Position numbers and translations under genes: made by a program. A stretch of DNA of 64,000 bases from Cololabis saira (Eukaryota; Chordata; Actinopteri; Beloniformes; Belonidae). Position 1 is the first letter of the stretch. Every line of letters begins with the position of its first letter. The notes beneath the pieces were generated by a model that saw nothing but the letters and a program-made list of their open reading frames with translations, did no database searches and was not told where the DNA came from. The DNA lies in contig NC_084599.1 in NCBI RefSeq assembly GCF_033807715.1, forward strand, positions 13,269,125 to 13,333,124, given 5' to 3'. Of the stretch, positions 1 through 12,481 are shown in pieces.

Positions 1-48
1 GGGTGGGACGAGGTCTCAGCTGAAAATGATGTGTGTACATTTTTCCAG

Positions 49-3000
49 GTGAGCGCCGAGGAAGCTAGGGACAACTGGGAGAACCAGTTCACCTTCTCTT
101 TCAAGAAGTGTAGTCACGCAAATTGGTAAGTAGAAATCCTCAGCATCCATCAGGATTACTGACTCAAGCTTTCAATCAGGCTTGTACTTGTACTTGCATT
201 CGGTCTGGGTGCCTTTAAGGTCAAATGCAATTCCTGAGGATTTGTGGATCAACTGAGAACTGGTCATGAGTAAATTTCCTCTAACCATTGCACGTGCCCT
301 CATGAGCAGATGACCAGTAATCTGCAAGAGGGTTTGCACAAAACAAAAAGAATATAGTTTTTTTTTTTTTTTTTTTTTTTTAAATAGATTTTTATTGATT
401 TGATCAAAATAAAACAGACATTGAACAACAAACAAGTGCTCTCTGCAATCACAAAGGTATCAAAACAGGAAGGAAAACATACCACCATCCAAAATAAAAT
501 TACTCAAGGTAGGATAGTCAAAAAAAAAGATAAGAAACTAATAAATAAGTAAATAAAAACCCTGCATCCCCACACCCCCCAGATACACTCCTCCAGTCCT
601 ACCGCCTCCCCAGCTACCGCCTCAGTCATCTATCCGCATACTGTGTCAACTACCACCTATGTACAGTAGAAGTATATTAAAATCATAAAAATAATAATAA
701 TTAAAATAATACAGTACATAGAACAACAGAGTGGACAAAGTTAATGAAAATAAAAACAGATAAACAAATAAATAACATACATAATTAAACTTCAAAATTC
801 CTAAATTAATGACATTGATAAAACCAACAGTAGGACAAAAAGATAAATGTATAAATATGTAAGTTAAATAATTAGACTAATTTAGAACAAAACAAAACAA
901 AAATGCGAGGGGGGGGTCTAGAGACAGGTGGTAACAGTAGATAGGCACATTATATGCTCACAGATCACCTAGTGGGAATATTCCAGTCCAAGGCATATCT
1001 CCCCTTATTTACAATGTCCCGGAGGAGCGGAGGTGTTTTTTTTTTTTTTTTTTTTAACTAAAAAAATTGTTTGATGAATGCTTAACTTCTGTGTCCATTT
1101 CTTATCTGTCTTCCCTTCAGGAATGGAAAGTGTAAGAAAATTGAAGAAGGTCAGGAGTGTTTCATGGGCATGCGTCTGCGACAGTACCACATGCTGTGTG
1201 GAGCTTTGCTGCGGGTGTGGAAGCGGGTCTCCGACGTGGTGTCCGACATCACCAGCTCCAGCATCCTACAGATTGTCCGCCTTAAAACTAAGCAGCATAA
1301 CAAACAAGTTGGTTAGTACATCCACCGCTTCAACTGGTTCACACTTAACCACACATTTTACTCTGTGTAGCTTTCCAGAACATCTTTCAGGCCTAGGCCC
1401 AGAGTTTAACATGTGAATGTGATTTGAATGATTTGTTCTGTTGATAAAAAGCGATGCAGTCTCAGTGCTAATGTGAGAAATGTGGGGGTTTTTTCTCACT
1501 TTTGTTGTTTTATCTCTTCTGAGGTTTCGTAAATATAACATTTATATTGAAAGTTGTACATTGTACATTTCTGTCTATACTTTTTACCTATCCTAAGTTC
1601 CTAAGTCACTTTTGTACAGACTCACCCGGCACTTTAAAACCTAATTTTGTACATTTCTGGTCTACATTTTATTTTACTGTTTATACTTTTTATTGTTTAT
1701 ACATTTCATTTTATTTTATCTCTTATATATTTGTTTTTATATTTGTATTGTGTTGCACCAATCCCCAAAACAAATTCCTCGTGTGAAAACTTGGCAATAA
1801 ACCCTTTTCTGATTCTGATTCTGATTCTGAAAGTACAAAGTCAGAATATTTAAGCTTTTTGAACATAAACGAACATTTGAACATAAAATCGAAGCTAAAA
1901 ATGTGTTTTTATAATTATTCATTTGATTATTTTACAATAATCTGCAAACATGGAAATTATGAACGCTTTGAAAAAATAAATATATCGTATTATATTTATA
2001 TTACATTTTATGAATGAAAAACATGGGTTTGAAATGGTCACATTTGGAAAGGTGTTTGAGTCTATCACATTAACCCCCCTAATCTCCTCCAGGCATCAAG
2101 ATCCCAGAGAACTGTGTGGCCCGCGTGCGTGACGAGCTGCTGCAAATGGACGAGGAGGTGAAGAAGAGGCGAAAGGACCGCATGCAGCAGCAGGAGAAAA
2201 TGCGTAAAGAGGAGCAGCACAAACATCTCCTGGCAAATCTGGTCAGTCAGAGACCCGTGTTTAACCAGTCCCTCATTCCGAACCACATCCACAGCCAGAA
2301 CCTGAACCAAAGCGCTCTACAAAGGACTCAAACTGGGATCGTCTCTCACCTCCCAGGAGTGCAGCCCCAAACCCAGTCCACTTTTCAGCAGCCCTCCCAC
2401 AATTTTCCATTGTTGCCCTTACAAAGAAATCCCAGCCAAACCCAGCAAAGGCCCCACAACAGCTGGCCCAACAACTCCACCTCCTCCAGCATGAACAACA
2501 CCGTTGGTATCAATTTCTCCCAGTTTTTCCCGCAGTCTTTCTTATCCTCTTTCCAACAACCGAAGAACCCAGCTCTCCCACTCCATCAGACCACGCTATC
2601 TTCAAACTTGTCTTCCAAGAATCCTCTTGATGAGATCTTGGACCTGACCATGAGCTCCCCATCCCCCTCTCCTAAAAGCTCAGAGGGTGGACTGAATCTG
2701 GACAGTCTGTCAGCCAACTCTGCAGCATTCACAGAGGACTTCAATCTGGAGGCTCTCATCTCCTCGAGTGCACCCAACCCCCAGCAGGCTGCACAAACCC
2801 AGCAGCCGCTACTGCTCCAGCAGCAGCAGAACCTCTTGAGTACTAACCACCACCACGACCTGCTAGATTTATTTGGCTTGCCCGACCCGTCTCCCCAAAT
2901 GCCCACACAGACAGCCAGCCCTTCATCTTCTGCCTCCACCTGCTCCTCATCTACATCCTCCATCTCATCTGGGTCAAACAACCCCGTTTCTCTCTTCCAC

Positions 3001-3189
3001 AACCCATCCTCTACCTCTTCCTCCTCCTCCTCCTCCCTGCTTCCTTCTCCCTTCCTCCTCCCACCGTCAGACTCTTTAACCAACGGCCACAGCAGCTCCG
3101 ACACTCTAGACGTCCGTGAGGCTCTTAACAGCATGCTACAATGTGGACTAGATCGCAAATCTGTCATTCATTACCGACAAAATGACTAA
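49..3189 (+). CDS. sbno2: Strawberry notch homolog 2, C-terminal part (last three exons)
   Basis: Three exons join in frame: 49-125, 1121-1311 and 2093-3189, with AG acceptors and GT donors (gtaagt, gttagt). The N-terminal exons, including the helicase-like core, lie left of the window. The first two exons encode the conserved C-terminal domain of the strawberry notch family (segments such as [12 protein letters not shown] and LQIVRLKTK, then [10 protein letters not shown]). I recognise human SBNO2 rather than SBNO1 because SBNO2 has the QVGIKIP segment, an EVLDLT-like motif (here DEILDLT) and a closing DxxEALxxML...RxSVI segment (here near residues encoded by 3107-3172). SBNO2 is a nuclear co-regulator that acts downstream of cytokine signalling, known from the family. 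The last exon is long and low in complexity, rich in Q, N, S and P, with a basic coiled stretch ([17 protein letters not shown]) at its start. The stop is TAA at 3187-3189. I cannot tell which teleost paralogue this is. Confidence 0.93.
358..1035 (-). mobile_element. LINE 3' end (L1-like), antisense in sbno2 intron
   Basis: Read on the minus strand, this AT-rich stretch ends in an AATAAA signal followed by a poly-A run (the poly-T at 358-380), as expected for a retrotransposed 3' end. The other end reads a short open stretch and a long untranslated tail. The ending resembles fish L1-clade LINE tails that I remember, but the class is an inference. It lies wholly inside the intron between the first two sbno2 exons seen here. 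No clean target duplication was found. Confidence 0.5.
1545..1830 (+). mobile_element. LINE 3' tail with (TTCTGA)n end
   Basis: The segment ends with a GGCAATAAA-like signal and a short tandem run of TTCTGA units at about 1807-1830. This simple-repeat ending is typical of fish LINE tails of the CR1/L2/Rex type. A related ending recurs at about 50958-50985. It sits in the last sbno2 intron. Confidence 0.55.
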
Positions 3190-4492
3190 GAGCTTAAAAA
3201 AAAACAATAGCTCGTCTGGACTGTGTCTGTCTTTGGGTTTTTGTTTTGTTTAGTTTTTTTCTTTGATAGTAGATTGCATCTTGTTTGCTGCTGTCTATAA
3301 TTGCACCCTTAAACCTATTCCCTCTCCCCTCAGGGCTTATAGTCAAGTCACTGCCTGTCCCTCGCCGGGCTCACCCTTCTCTATGTCCACCTGTAGCGTT
3401 TGCCGGCTTGTGGCTGTTGAGGTGATGGCGGGCTCGATCAATATCAGACTTCTGCACCAAAGTGTGTCCTCCATAGTAAAAGGCAGCTGTTAAAACTTTT
3501 AAAAAGGAAGTAAAACAAAGAAACAAAAAAAAAAAAGTGATAACTGTATTATATCGAATAACACGAGCTGTCCAAACACAAGCTCAACCTCAGATTTTTA
3601 CGAAGTGAAAATCAGCTGCTGATTTTTACGAGGTATGATTGATGAAGTTGCTGGAAGCTCTAAATGCCTTTCACTCGGTAAAGCCACACCTTTAAACTTT
3701 CCTTTTACTGTTACTTCGCCGTTTGTGACTGTTTGTCTTGACTAGGACAAAAAAAGAGAAAAAGAAAAAAAAAAGCTCATGTATGCAAGGCTTGGTTTGA
3801 ATGAAACAGAAGATAGTGTTGAATTGAAAGGAGACGTATAAAAAAAAAACCACGTGAAATCTTTTAGCTGATTAGCCATGAAATGCCTCAGTTGTCAGTT
3901 TTCCTCTACATGCTCCCTCTCGGTTCTCTCCCTGCTTGTATGAACACTAGTGTGAGGAAAAAAGGGAGAGGAGGAGCAGTCTGCTGTTGCAAACAGTGCC
4001 TTTGGAGAAACCTATGAATGCAGTCTTTTAAATCCATGTAGCCTAATGTATAGATTTATACTTTTTAGCATTGATTTGAAACTTTAATTTAATATGGTGT
4101 ATTTGTTTTTAACTTTGAGCCCCCTCAGTGGTTTTTTATGTTCCACCATTGTGGTGTTTCAGGACGACGCCTCCATCTAGACGGAGTCTGCTTGTCTGAC
4201 TGTCTGTGTGGCTGCTTTTAAGATCAAACCAGAAAAAACTGAACTCATCCTGATTAGGAAATTGCTTTGTAAGGGTTGACGTGTGGCGCTTGTAGATTCA
4301 AAGGGATATATGTGTTTTTTAAGTGAGTTGTATGAAGCTCTTTTGGGTGTTTAGAGTCTTACCTGCTGTAGACAGCAGTCACAGTACTCTCTGTTGGGAG
4401 AATCAGGGACAGATTCACCAAAACTATCAGCTGCTTTAAGTCAGAACCAGAGAGGAGCAAGTTCTCGCCATCTAAAACTCAGACTTTATAAT

Positions 4493-5590
4493 GAGTGCGT
4501 TTACATGGGAAGTTTAATTCCTCTTTAATTCAGAATTAAAATTAAATCCGATTTAAAATGAGTAGAAGTTACCATGTAAACACCTAATTCCGAATGAAAA
4601 TGGCCATTCCGAATTAAACTTAATTCCAAAGTAAGTGGCAGGTTTAGTCCAATTTTAAATCTGAATAGAATAATTCCGCGATCATGTTTACACTCATTCC
4701 ACTTTAAATTAATTCCGGTCTTTCTGCGCTGCTCGTTCCCTTATAATCCCGCGCTGGGCTTGTTTTCAAAACAATCGGTGCGTCCGAAATGCCATATTAA
4801 ACAGTATATACTCAAAAAGTATACTTTAGTTCAGCAAACTTTTGAGTAAATATCAGTAGTACGCATTAATTCGGACGTACTACTCACACGGCACTTCCTG
4901 CCGTTGGGAGGGGGAGTTGTTACCATGGTACCAGTAGCTGCTCCACTCTTTTCCGTTTATCCTGGCCCAAACAAGAGGACATTATAGAATATTATCATAT
5001 ACAAATATTATAATATTAATATTATATAATAATATTATTATACTTATGACATATACGTATCACTTAGCAACCAAACACCACTGCATTGCATTGTGGGAAG
5101 TTTCTGCTTAGCTAGTGTCCATCAATCCACACTAATACATTTCTCCAGAATGAGTACGGATAGCGCATACTATTATATACGTACTAATGTTTCTCACATA
5201 CTATTTTTGCTACTCATTAGGTGGAAGGATGGAATTTCGGACGCAGCCATTGTTTCAAGATGGCAGCACGCAGTAAACGGTGGTCAAGAGCAGACACGAT
5301 TTATTTAATAAATAGCTTGGAGGACCTGGAAATAATTAAAAGAACAGATGGCAGGAAATATAACAATTGCGAGCTTTTCAAAGTTGTAGCGGCTAAGTTT
5401 GTTTTTCTTCCAGTAGACGTAACTTCCGGTCCCCCTATCCAATCAGAAGCAGAATTAGATAAAGCCGATCAAACGTGTTTTCCATGTAAACTTCAATTCA
5501 GAATTACTATTTCCATTTAAACTCAAAGGAAAATAGTTTAATTCGGAATTATTTAATTCAGAATTAAAAAACATCATGTAACCGTGGCCA
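4493..5590. mobile_element. Nested MITE-like elements with a Myb/SANT-like ORF fragment
   Basis: The outer unit is full of AATTC/GAATT motifs and has loosely inverted ends (gtttacatgg near 4499; catgtaacc near 5575). Inside it, about 4770-5265, are clear inverted arms: gcgtccgaaatgccat near 4790 and, inverted, atggaatttcggacgc near 5230. After the inner unit, 5263-5400 on the plus strand reads a Myb/trihelix-like stretch starting KMAARSKRWSRADTIYLINS, the type of accessory DNA-binding domain carried by PIF/Harbinger transposons. Assignment to Harbinger is inference. It lies in the probable sbno2 3' UTR. Confidence 0.5.
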
Positions 5591-6520
5591 ATGTCATAGT
5601 GGTTCAAGCGAACGCTGTGTTAAATATATGTACACAGTATCACTTTTTCAATTTTCTTTACCACAAAAGATTCACGGACTTCATCGCAAACAGACTGTTG
5701 TGATGCAAAACTCCACAAGAAGGCCATCGCTGGAACAACTATCATATTTATGAAGTTTGAATTGTTTTACCTAAAAATAAAAATCCCCTTTCTACCCTCC
5801 CTCCGAGTCGCTGTTAGTTTAAATCATCAAATTCTCCAGTTTAATTGAACGCGTCTCTGTGTAGTAATAATAAAGGATTATCTTATCTAAAACTGAGAGT
5901 GCTGTGTCTGCAAGACACTAACTACCCAGAGGAACCTCACACAGCTCAGCTTCAACATCCCTTTAAGATGCAAGACGATACAAGGAGACGAGAAAGCCCG
6001 GGGAGTTGGTGGTCTGGAGTATCGCAGTAACTCAGATGAAATCACACATGATTGTCTGGTTAAGGCTGGGAGGGGTGTGAAAAGCCACACAGTAAACAGT
6101 TGAACAGCTGGGTTACATCCACACTCCTTCACGGTAATGTGACAACAGACTGTTGTAAAGCTTCATTACAGTCTGCTCAAACGGCCTGGAAGCCGTCAGT
6201 GGAAACCAGACTATTAAATCACCACGTGTGTGAAACGCATAACACTACGCTCACAGGAGTCTCCTCACGTCCTCGCTAGAGCCACCAGCTTGTCCATCCT
6301 CTTCAACAATTTCTGTAACGATAGAAAGAACACCTCCTCCTCTCCACCAGTCTTTGCTGCCCCACGTTGGTCAGAGTTTCCTCTACATCCCCTCCTCTTG
6401 ATTTCTGCAGGTGTAGGAAACCTCTTCTGTGTCTTGTTTCCTTTCCTAGTTTCCCCCAGATAATTTGTTAGAAGCAAGCAAGCATGATGGATGATACAAA
6501 TGATCATCTACAACCCCCTC

Positions 6521-6531
<11 letters not shown>

Positions 6532-6553
<22 letters not shown>
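6532..6553. repeat. (CA)n microsatellite
   Basis: An uninterrupted CA dinucleotide run, directly after a C-rich stretch, in the sbno2-tjp3 intergenic region. Confidence 0.9.
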
Positions 6554-6555
<2 letters not shown>

Positions 6556-8889
6556 TTCTTTTTAAACCATTTTTAAAGCTAAAAAATAGCATATTTGTAA
6601 TGCAATTCCTCTTTGGATCTGGAAGTCCTCAGGAACCTTGTTTTTATGAGTCATTTTGACCAATGTTGATTTCAAAATTAGTTTTAATACCAATGAATAA
6701 GAGAGAATTTCATGTTGAAAACCCTGTCATTTTTACTAATTGATTGTGTTTTCTTTCATGCTGGGTTCCAGCGGAGTTCAACAACCATGTTAGAAAAAAG
6801 AAAAACTCCATTTCATTCGTTAAAATCCACGAACATTGTATGATAGTTGATATGTTAAAACTTGTGAGAGCGGGCAGGCTTTGTGTGAAAATTATGCGCT
6901 GTAGTCGTGACAAAATACCAGAGGTTCACTTGATCGAAAAAGCAATAAAACCATATAATACACCAGTTTTTAATCATAAATGCCTAAGCAATGTTTACGT
7001 TCAACAGGCAATGCTTTGTGGTTATTTGTGCATGGTATGAATCATTTTTCTGTTGTGCTTCATTCTGAAATACATACAACCTTTGTAAAGTACATTTTGA
7101 TAGGATGAATGCAATGCGTTCATGACGTTTTACTCATCGTTATTATAAAAGTTATTGTTATTTATATTTAAGGGATATTTAGATTTTAGATACGTTATCT
7201 TGCTTATTATGATAGTTAACGACATGTTTGGTCAGGGAAGTTACTCGTTTTCAAGATTGCTATAAAAACAAATTCTATTATAACCTGCCACCAAATAAGA
7301 TTGCACTGTTCTGTACTGCTGTACAGCGTCTGGATTTATTCTGCTCTTCAGTCTCACTCTTATCAAGTAGTCGTTTCTCCAGCTTCAGTTTGCAGAGATA
7401 CCAAAGTATTCACAACACCCCTGAAGTTACTGGTTCACAATAAAAAAAAAAAAAGGATACCTTTATCAATCTCAGGAAGAAATCCACAAGAGGTGTAACA
7501 TTGGGGCGTTAGCAGAAATATATCATTTCCCCTTTTCATAGTGGTGAAACTAATGAATACATGGTCTGTTTTTGTTTTTTTTTTTGTTTAGTTTTTTCTT
7601 AACTGTGCTGTGACCCTTGCTGTATTTATATTTTAGACTTAATGTGATGGGTTTGTTGTGTCCTTGTGAAAATGTCAGTGATTTTAAATGTTTATGCCGT
7701 CTTAGGGCAAAGATCAAAGGCTGTTTCTTTTAAGGAAACTTTTTTTTTTTTTTTGTGGATTTCTTGGGGTTTTTGTGTTGCAGCTGTTGGACCTTTTGAC
7801 TCACATAAACCCTGACAGATTGATCGAGTCGATTAACATCCATGTTTTCTGTCATGTGCAATTGATCTGACCTCTCCCTCTCTGTAACAGATGGTTCAGT
7901 TCAGGATCGGACTGGCTCGCTCAAATTGATCATGTTATTACAGAAAGTCCTCCTCATGCGTTCATTTATTTTGTTTTAAATATTCCTCATAAGGCACATT
8001 CCGAGTTGTCAGTCAGCGAAAGTTTGGCCCTTGTTTAGTGTTTGCCACAAAAGTAAAGCTTTATGAATTGGAGGGATTTGGACAGCTTTTTTTTTTTTTT
8101 TTTTTTTTTTCAAGGAAAAAAAGCCTTTTTCTTTTAAATAATCTTTTATTTGTGTAGTTAGGCCTTTAATCATTATCATTTTGCACTAAGAATGCATAAT
8201 CCAGTTACTGTTCTCGTGTTGGTTATGATTGAACAGTGCAAGCTTGTCCCTGTTCTTTATGGATTGTTCTGCGTATACTGTAACCATCTTTCTTTTTTCT
8301 CCACCATTTGCATATTATTCTAAATGTTATCACTCAAATAATTTATTGCTAACAAAAAAAATGAAACAAAAAACATGCTACTGATTGTACGTATTTTTAA
8401 ACAAAGCCTATTTTTTCTGTAAAAACAAAATGTGTTCAGCACTTTTATTCTGGGTTATACTTTTTTTTCTATATATTTATAATTTAGATCCAAATGTATA
8501 TATTGTAAAATTTGTGCCTTTTGACTAATTCTTTAAAAAGGTTTTCTACTCATTAAAGGAAGGACTATATGAAATTGCAATCTTAACTTTGTAAACAAAT
8601 AAAAACTTGAAGATTGCTGAAACTGAGTGTCTTTTTTTTTCTTCTTTTTTTCAGCAGGTTTTTTCCCTGCAGGTTTGTGTTTGTAAAAGGAAACTGCATG
8701 TGCAGGAGTCGAACAAATCATCAACAGTGTTGTGCTTCAATGTCGCAGGCACGAGATAAATGTAACACATACTGTACACAGAACACACTAACTGGATCCA
8801 AACAAAGGACTCCAATCTGATTAAAGTGTAAATACATCTAGTATTTCTAACTTGTGAATACAGGATTCTTGCAAACATTAGTCTGAAAA

Positions 8890-10323
8890 TGTCCCATCTT
8901 GAACGTCATCATCACAAAAATACCATCAGCCACTAGAACTCGGCATTGTCCTACATCACCCTGTTTATTCTTACTGGCAGCCCAGCCCTCATGTACTTAG
9001 TCAAGTGATTTGCAATGCATCGTTATGGGTGACAGAGATCACTATTCATCAGCTGGCTGATGACAACTTTCTTCTTAAGGGACACCTCTCAAGTTCCTGT
9101 AGCCGTTAATGTTATAGAACTATTTACATGGGCTTCAGGTCTCCGTCTGAATTTAAAGAAATGTGATTTATTGGTTATAAAAGAATGTAATGTTGACTCT
9201 ATTCCAAACATCTGGGTTAAAAAATCCCATTGTTGAAAAATCAAGAGGAAAATTAAATTAGTGGAGATGTTTATCAGAGACAGTTTTACTGTCAAAGTCT
9301 GTTTAGATTAATGATTACAGTGAAGGTGCTCTGAATGTTTTGGACTTTGCCACATTGAACATTTAAAATGAATTGAATCAAGTGATTTCTCAGGTGTCCA
9401 ACTTCAATATTAAACCTTATTCACGTTGTGTTTTTCTTCCTTATATGGTCTTAACTGTCTTAACTTAAATTCTGCAATGCAAATATAATATTGACAAAAT
9501 TGAATTGGCTTCTTTCCATCGGCAAACGTTACTGGCTTGAGCTCTTATCTACAAACATAACTTTTGTCCCCATAAAGTCCATACAAGGAACAATGGCTGT
9601 ATTCTTTACACATATAAGTTTCTGTTCTTTAGGCATTGTTTGATAATAATATATGTTTGGTTATTAGACCAGGATGGCCAACTTTACTCCTACTCTGATA
9701 TTTTTTTTTTTTTTTTTTTCTACACAGGTACAGAATCCCCATTCCTTCAAGAGAATTGTCAATTGTATTTGGTGCAATATTTTTTACTCTTTTTAGTGGA
9801 GCTGGGATGAATGACAATCCCCCATTTTGGGTGATGTGTGTAATACAAGTATTGGTTTAAGATGTCTCCTACTATTACATAGGAATATAAATGGCACAAT
9901 TCATAAGCTTTTTCAAATAGATCTCATTAATACACCTGGCTCCTTATGGGAAATATGTGTTGGGGGAAAGTCTGTTTATTACCACAGAAGTTCTTTTTGA
10001 CCAATAAGATTAAAGAAATATCTTTCAAAATGCTGCATAGATTTTAATCCTACCAATTTTTATTTGAATAGTTTCAAAAAAGACATTCACATCAATGGTG
10101 CTTTTTGTCGAGATGAGAAACACTTATTCATTTATGTTGGCTTTGCCCTTTTTTATTTTATTTATTCAGAATTTAATCTGAAATGGGGAAAATATTGTAT
10201 TTGGATTTTACAGCAGCAAAGATGTATTTTGTGAGTTTTACTCAGTTAAGCTGTTAATGATCTTGACAAAGTATTACATTCGTCAATACATATAATTTAC
10301 TGAGCTCTGCATAGACATAGAAG
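8890..10323 (+). mobile_element. Decayed L1-like LINE reverse transcriptase
   Basis: Plus-strand translation gives pieces of an L1/Tx1-clade reverse transcriptase: a segment with FLLAAQ near 8965, then IHQLADD at about 9046-9066, where LADD takes the place of the F/YADD catalytic motif, then after a one-base frame change TFFLRDTSQVPVAVNVIELF and a following ASGLRLNLKKCDLL. Several stops and frame changes follow, so it is long dead. The 3' end runs towards the (GAAA)n tract at 10324. It fills most of the DNA between sbno2 and the tjp3 promoter. Confidence 0.65.

Positions 10324-10421
<98 letters not shown>
10324..10421. repeat. (GAAA)n microsatellite
   Basis: About 24 units of GAAA in a row. 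It directly follows the LINE remnant, so it may have grown from the LINE's A-rich tail. Confidence 0.95.
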
Positions 10422-10422
<1 letters not shown>

Positions 10423-10439
10423 GTAGAAGATTAATTTCC

Positions 10440-10672
10440 GGTCGATGCCGCACTTGCGTCATGACGTCATGAAACTCACCTGCTGGCTCAGGAACAGGCC
10501 ACGCCCCCTTCTCACCTGAGTTCAGACATTTAAAAGAAACTCCTTAAACATCAAGAAACAGTGGAAACGAACCGGCCAGATTCGTTAGAGATTTTTCTCT
10601 GAGGATTTTTTTTTCTTCGTATTTTTAAACCAAGAGTTAACCAATAAACGGGTCGCAAAGAGGACGAAAACA
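10440..10672 (+). promoter_or_regulatory. tjp3: Probable tjp3 promoter and non-coding first exon
   Basis: This short island is richer in CpG than its surroundings. It contains a perfect CRE/ATF palindrome, TGACGTCA at 10462-10469, and a GC-box-like ccacgccccc near 10500. A plausible non-coding exon ends at 10672 (gaaaacag) with a gtactt donor. It is the only promoter-like segment between sbno2 and the first tjp3 coding exon, on the right strand. Assignment is inference from position and composition. Confidence 0.45.
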
Positions 10673-11744
10673 GGTACTTTGACTTAATTTATCTCAATTT
10701 CACTCAAAGCTGGCTGTCCGTCCGCATCAGCAGTTTCTGTTTTGAAGGCTTATAAAAGATACAGGTTTTAGAGGTTAATGAAGTGAAATGCTTAAACTAA
10801 TGCAACCTTATTTGAATACATTTATCTAGTCTGTTGCTCTGAGAGTTTTCAGTTTTGCGGTTTTATAAGACTGGACATATTTGGGTATAATTATTCACTT
10901 CTAATTATTTCACGATCCATATACTCCTATACGCTGCGTGATATATGATTCAAATAAGTTTGTCTAATTTTCTGTGTATTTAGAAGCCGTTTGCCAGCCA
11001 GTGTGTGTTGTTGGGATTGAGAGTGACAGCTGCAGGTCCAGCTTTATTTCTCCTCACCCTACTGGTTCTGCCACACTTGCAGGTTTCTACCTGCCTGCTA
11101 CATAGTTTCACTATAGTTTCGACTACATTCCCAACGTGTTGCGTCCTCCTCTCCCTCCATCCCAACACAGTGTTTATTGATAAAGTGTTTGATTAAGGAT
11201 GAGCCCTTTCAGACTCCAAGTTTTGTTGTGGAAAGTTCTTTCCATGCTATAATTTTATTTCTATTCACTGATGAACTGATGATTGTGGGAAATTGTTTAC
11301 ACAGTTTTTTTTTTCTCTAGCAGATCTTTTATAGATTTGTTTGCATCCTGGGAACTATTGTCCTGTAATATGAACTCATATCAGCCAGGTCTAACAGTGT
11401 ACAGAGGATTTCATAGTTTGAATCTGTCCTGTGGCTGAAACTCTGATCCAAATCATCACCTCCACCGTGGTGCTTGACATATGGTACCACGTCCTTTTGC
11501 TAAAATGCTGTCCTTCATTTTCACCAAACGTGGTGTGTTTTCATTCAGTTCAGGAGTCTCCACTTTGGTCTAGTCTGTTTGAAAAAATGTATCCAGAAGT
11601 GGTTTGTTCAGACCTAAACTAGTTTTCAAAGTTTTTAGAAAGTTCTTGTTGTTTGGGTGTCTCTTTTCCCCCTTTCATTGTACTGCCATGAAGCTTAACA
11701 TTTGACAATCTAACTAAAGCCTGCAGAATCTGAAATTTGGTCTT

Positions 11745-11750
<6 letters not shown>

Positions 11751-11815
<65 letters not shown>
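11751..11815. repeat. (TA)n microsatellite
   Basis: An uninterrupted alternating AT tract of about 65 bases. Confidence 0.95.
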
Positions 11816-11819
<4 letters not shown>

Positions 11820-12431
11820 CTGAGAGCGTAACACACAATCTCCCCTTGAGGGGAGATGTCCACTCCTGGGAAAAATACTAAGAAGTACCAGCAACAACAT
11901 TTTTCTTTTTTGTATGCCTGCTCTGTGTCAAAAACCTGTCCCTTATGCTCAGAGGCAACTCTACAGTCTCTTGGGGCCCTGGGCAAAGATTCACAAGGGG
12001 CCCTTTTCAAGTAATTAATCAAGCTCATATATCAGACACTTACAGAATTGTGAAAGAAAACCCCTTTTTTTTTAAAATACTGCACATTTGTATTGTTTCA
12101 AAATAAAATATAAACACCACTTGCACACAACGCACAATTACTTGCATCCATGCACCTTAGTAGCACATTTTCTAAATTTCTTGCAATTGAATTCTATAAC
12201 TTAGCATTCTTAGCTTGATATTGAAGTGTAACTGGACTCAGCTTTGATTTGATAGAAGGAGTTTTTCCAAGATAGCTATTTTATTTTCAGCCTGCTAGCT
12301 GAGTAAACAGGTTTATTGTAGTTGTCTTTACCCCTATAATAAAGATTAGCAGGAGAGACTAGCTGCTCTGAGCTAAATTAGCTTCTTTATTATCTGAACT
12401 ACTTACCACTTGGTTGATGCTTTTTTTTTTA

Positions 12432-12435
<4 letters not shown>

Positions 12436-12477
<42 letters not shown>
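12436..12477. repeat. (TA)n microsatellite
   Basis: An alternating AT tract of about 42 bases preceded by a T-run. Confidence 0.95.

Positions 12478-12481
<4 letters not shown>

Larger units (their letters stand above)
3190..8615 (+). other. sbno2: sbno2 3' untranslated region and downstream DNA
   Basis: After the sbno2 stop there is no supported coding sequence for several kilobases. Poly-A signals that could end the transcript are AATAAA at about 5866-5873 (followed by an A/T-rich stretch) and at about 8598-8604. A short or a very long 3' UTR are both possible. A nested MITE lies at 4493-5590. The stretches 5880-8590 hold only short chance ORFs, T- and A-runs and a (CA)n tract. Confidence 0.45.

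Noticed and set aside
2586..3167. 193-codon minus-strand ORF
   Set aside because: Antisense shadow of the S/P/Q-rich last sbno2 exon; its E- and S-rich content comes from the repetitive coding strand.
11619..12028. ORFs of about 100 codons with runs of Ile-Tyr
   Set aside because: They are translations of (TA)n microsatellites, as are those near 32831-33194, 58131 and 60635.
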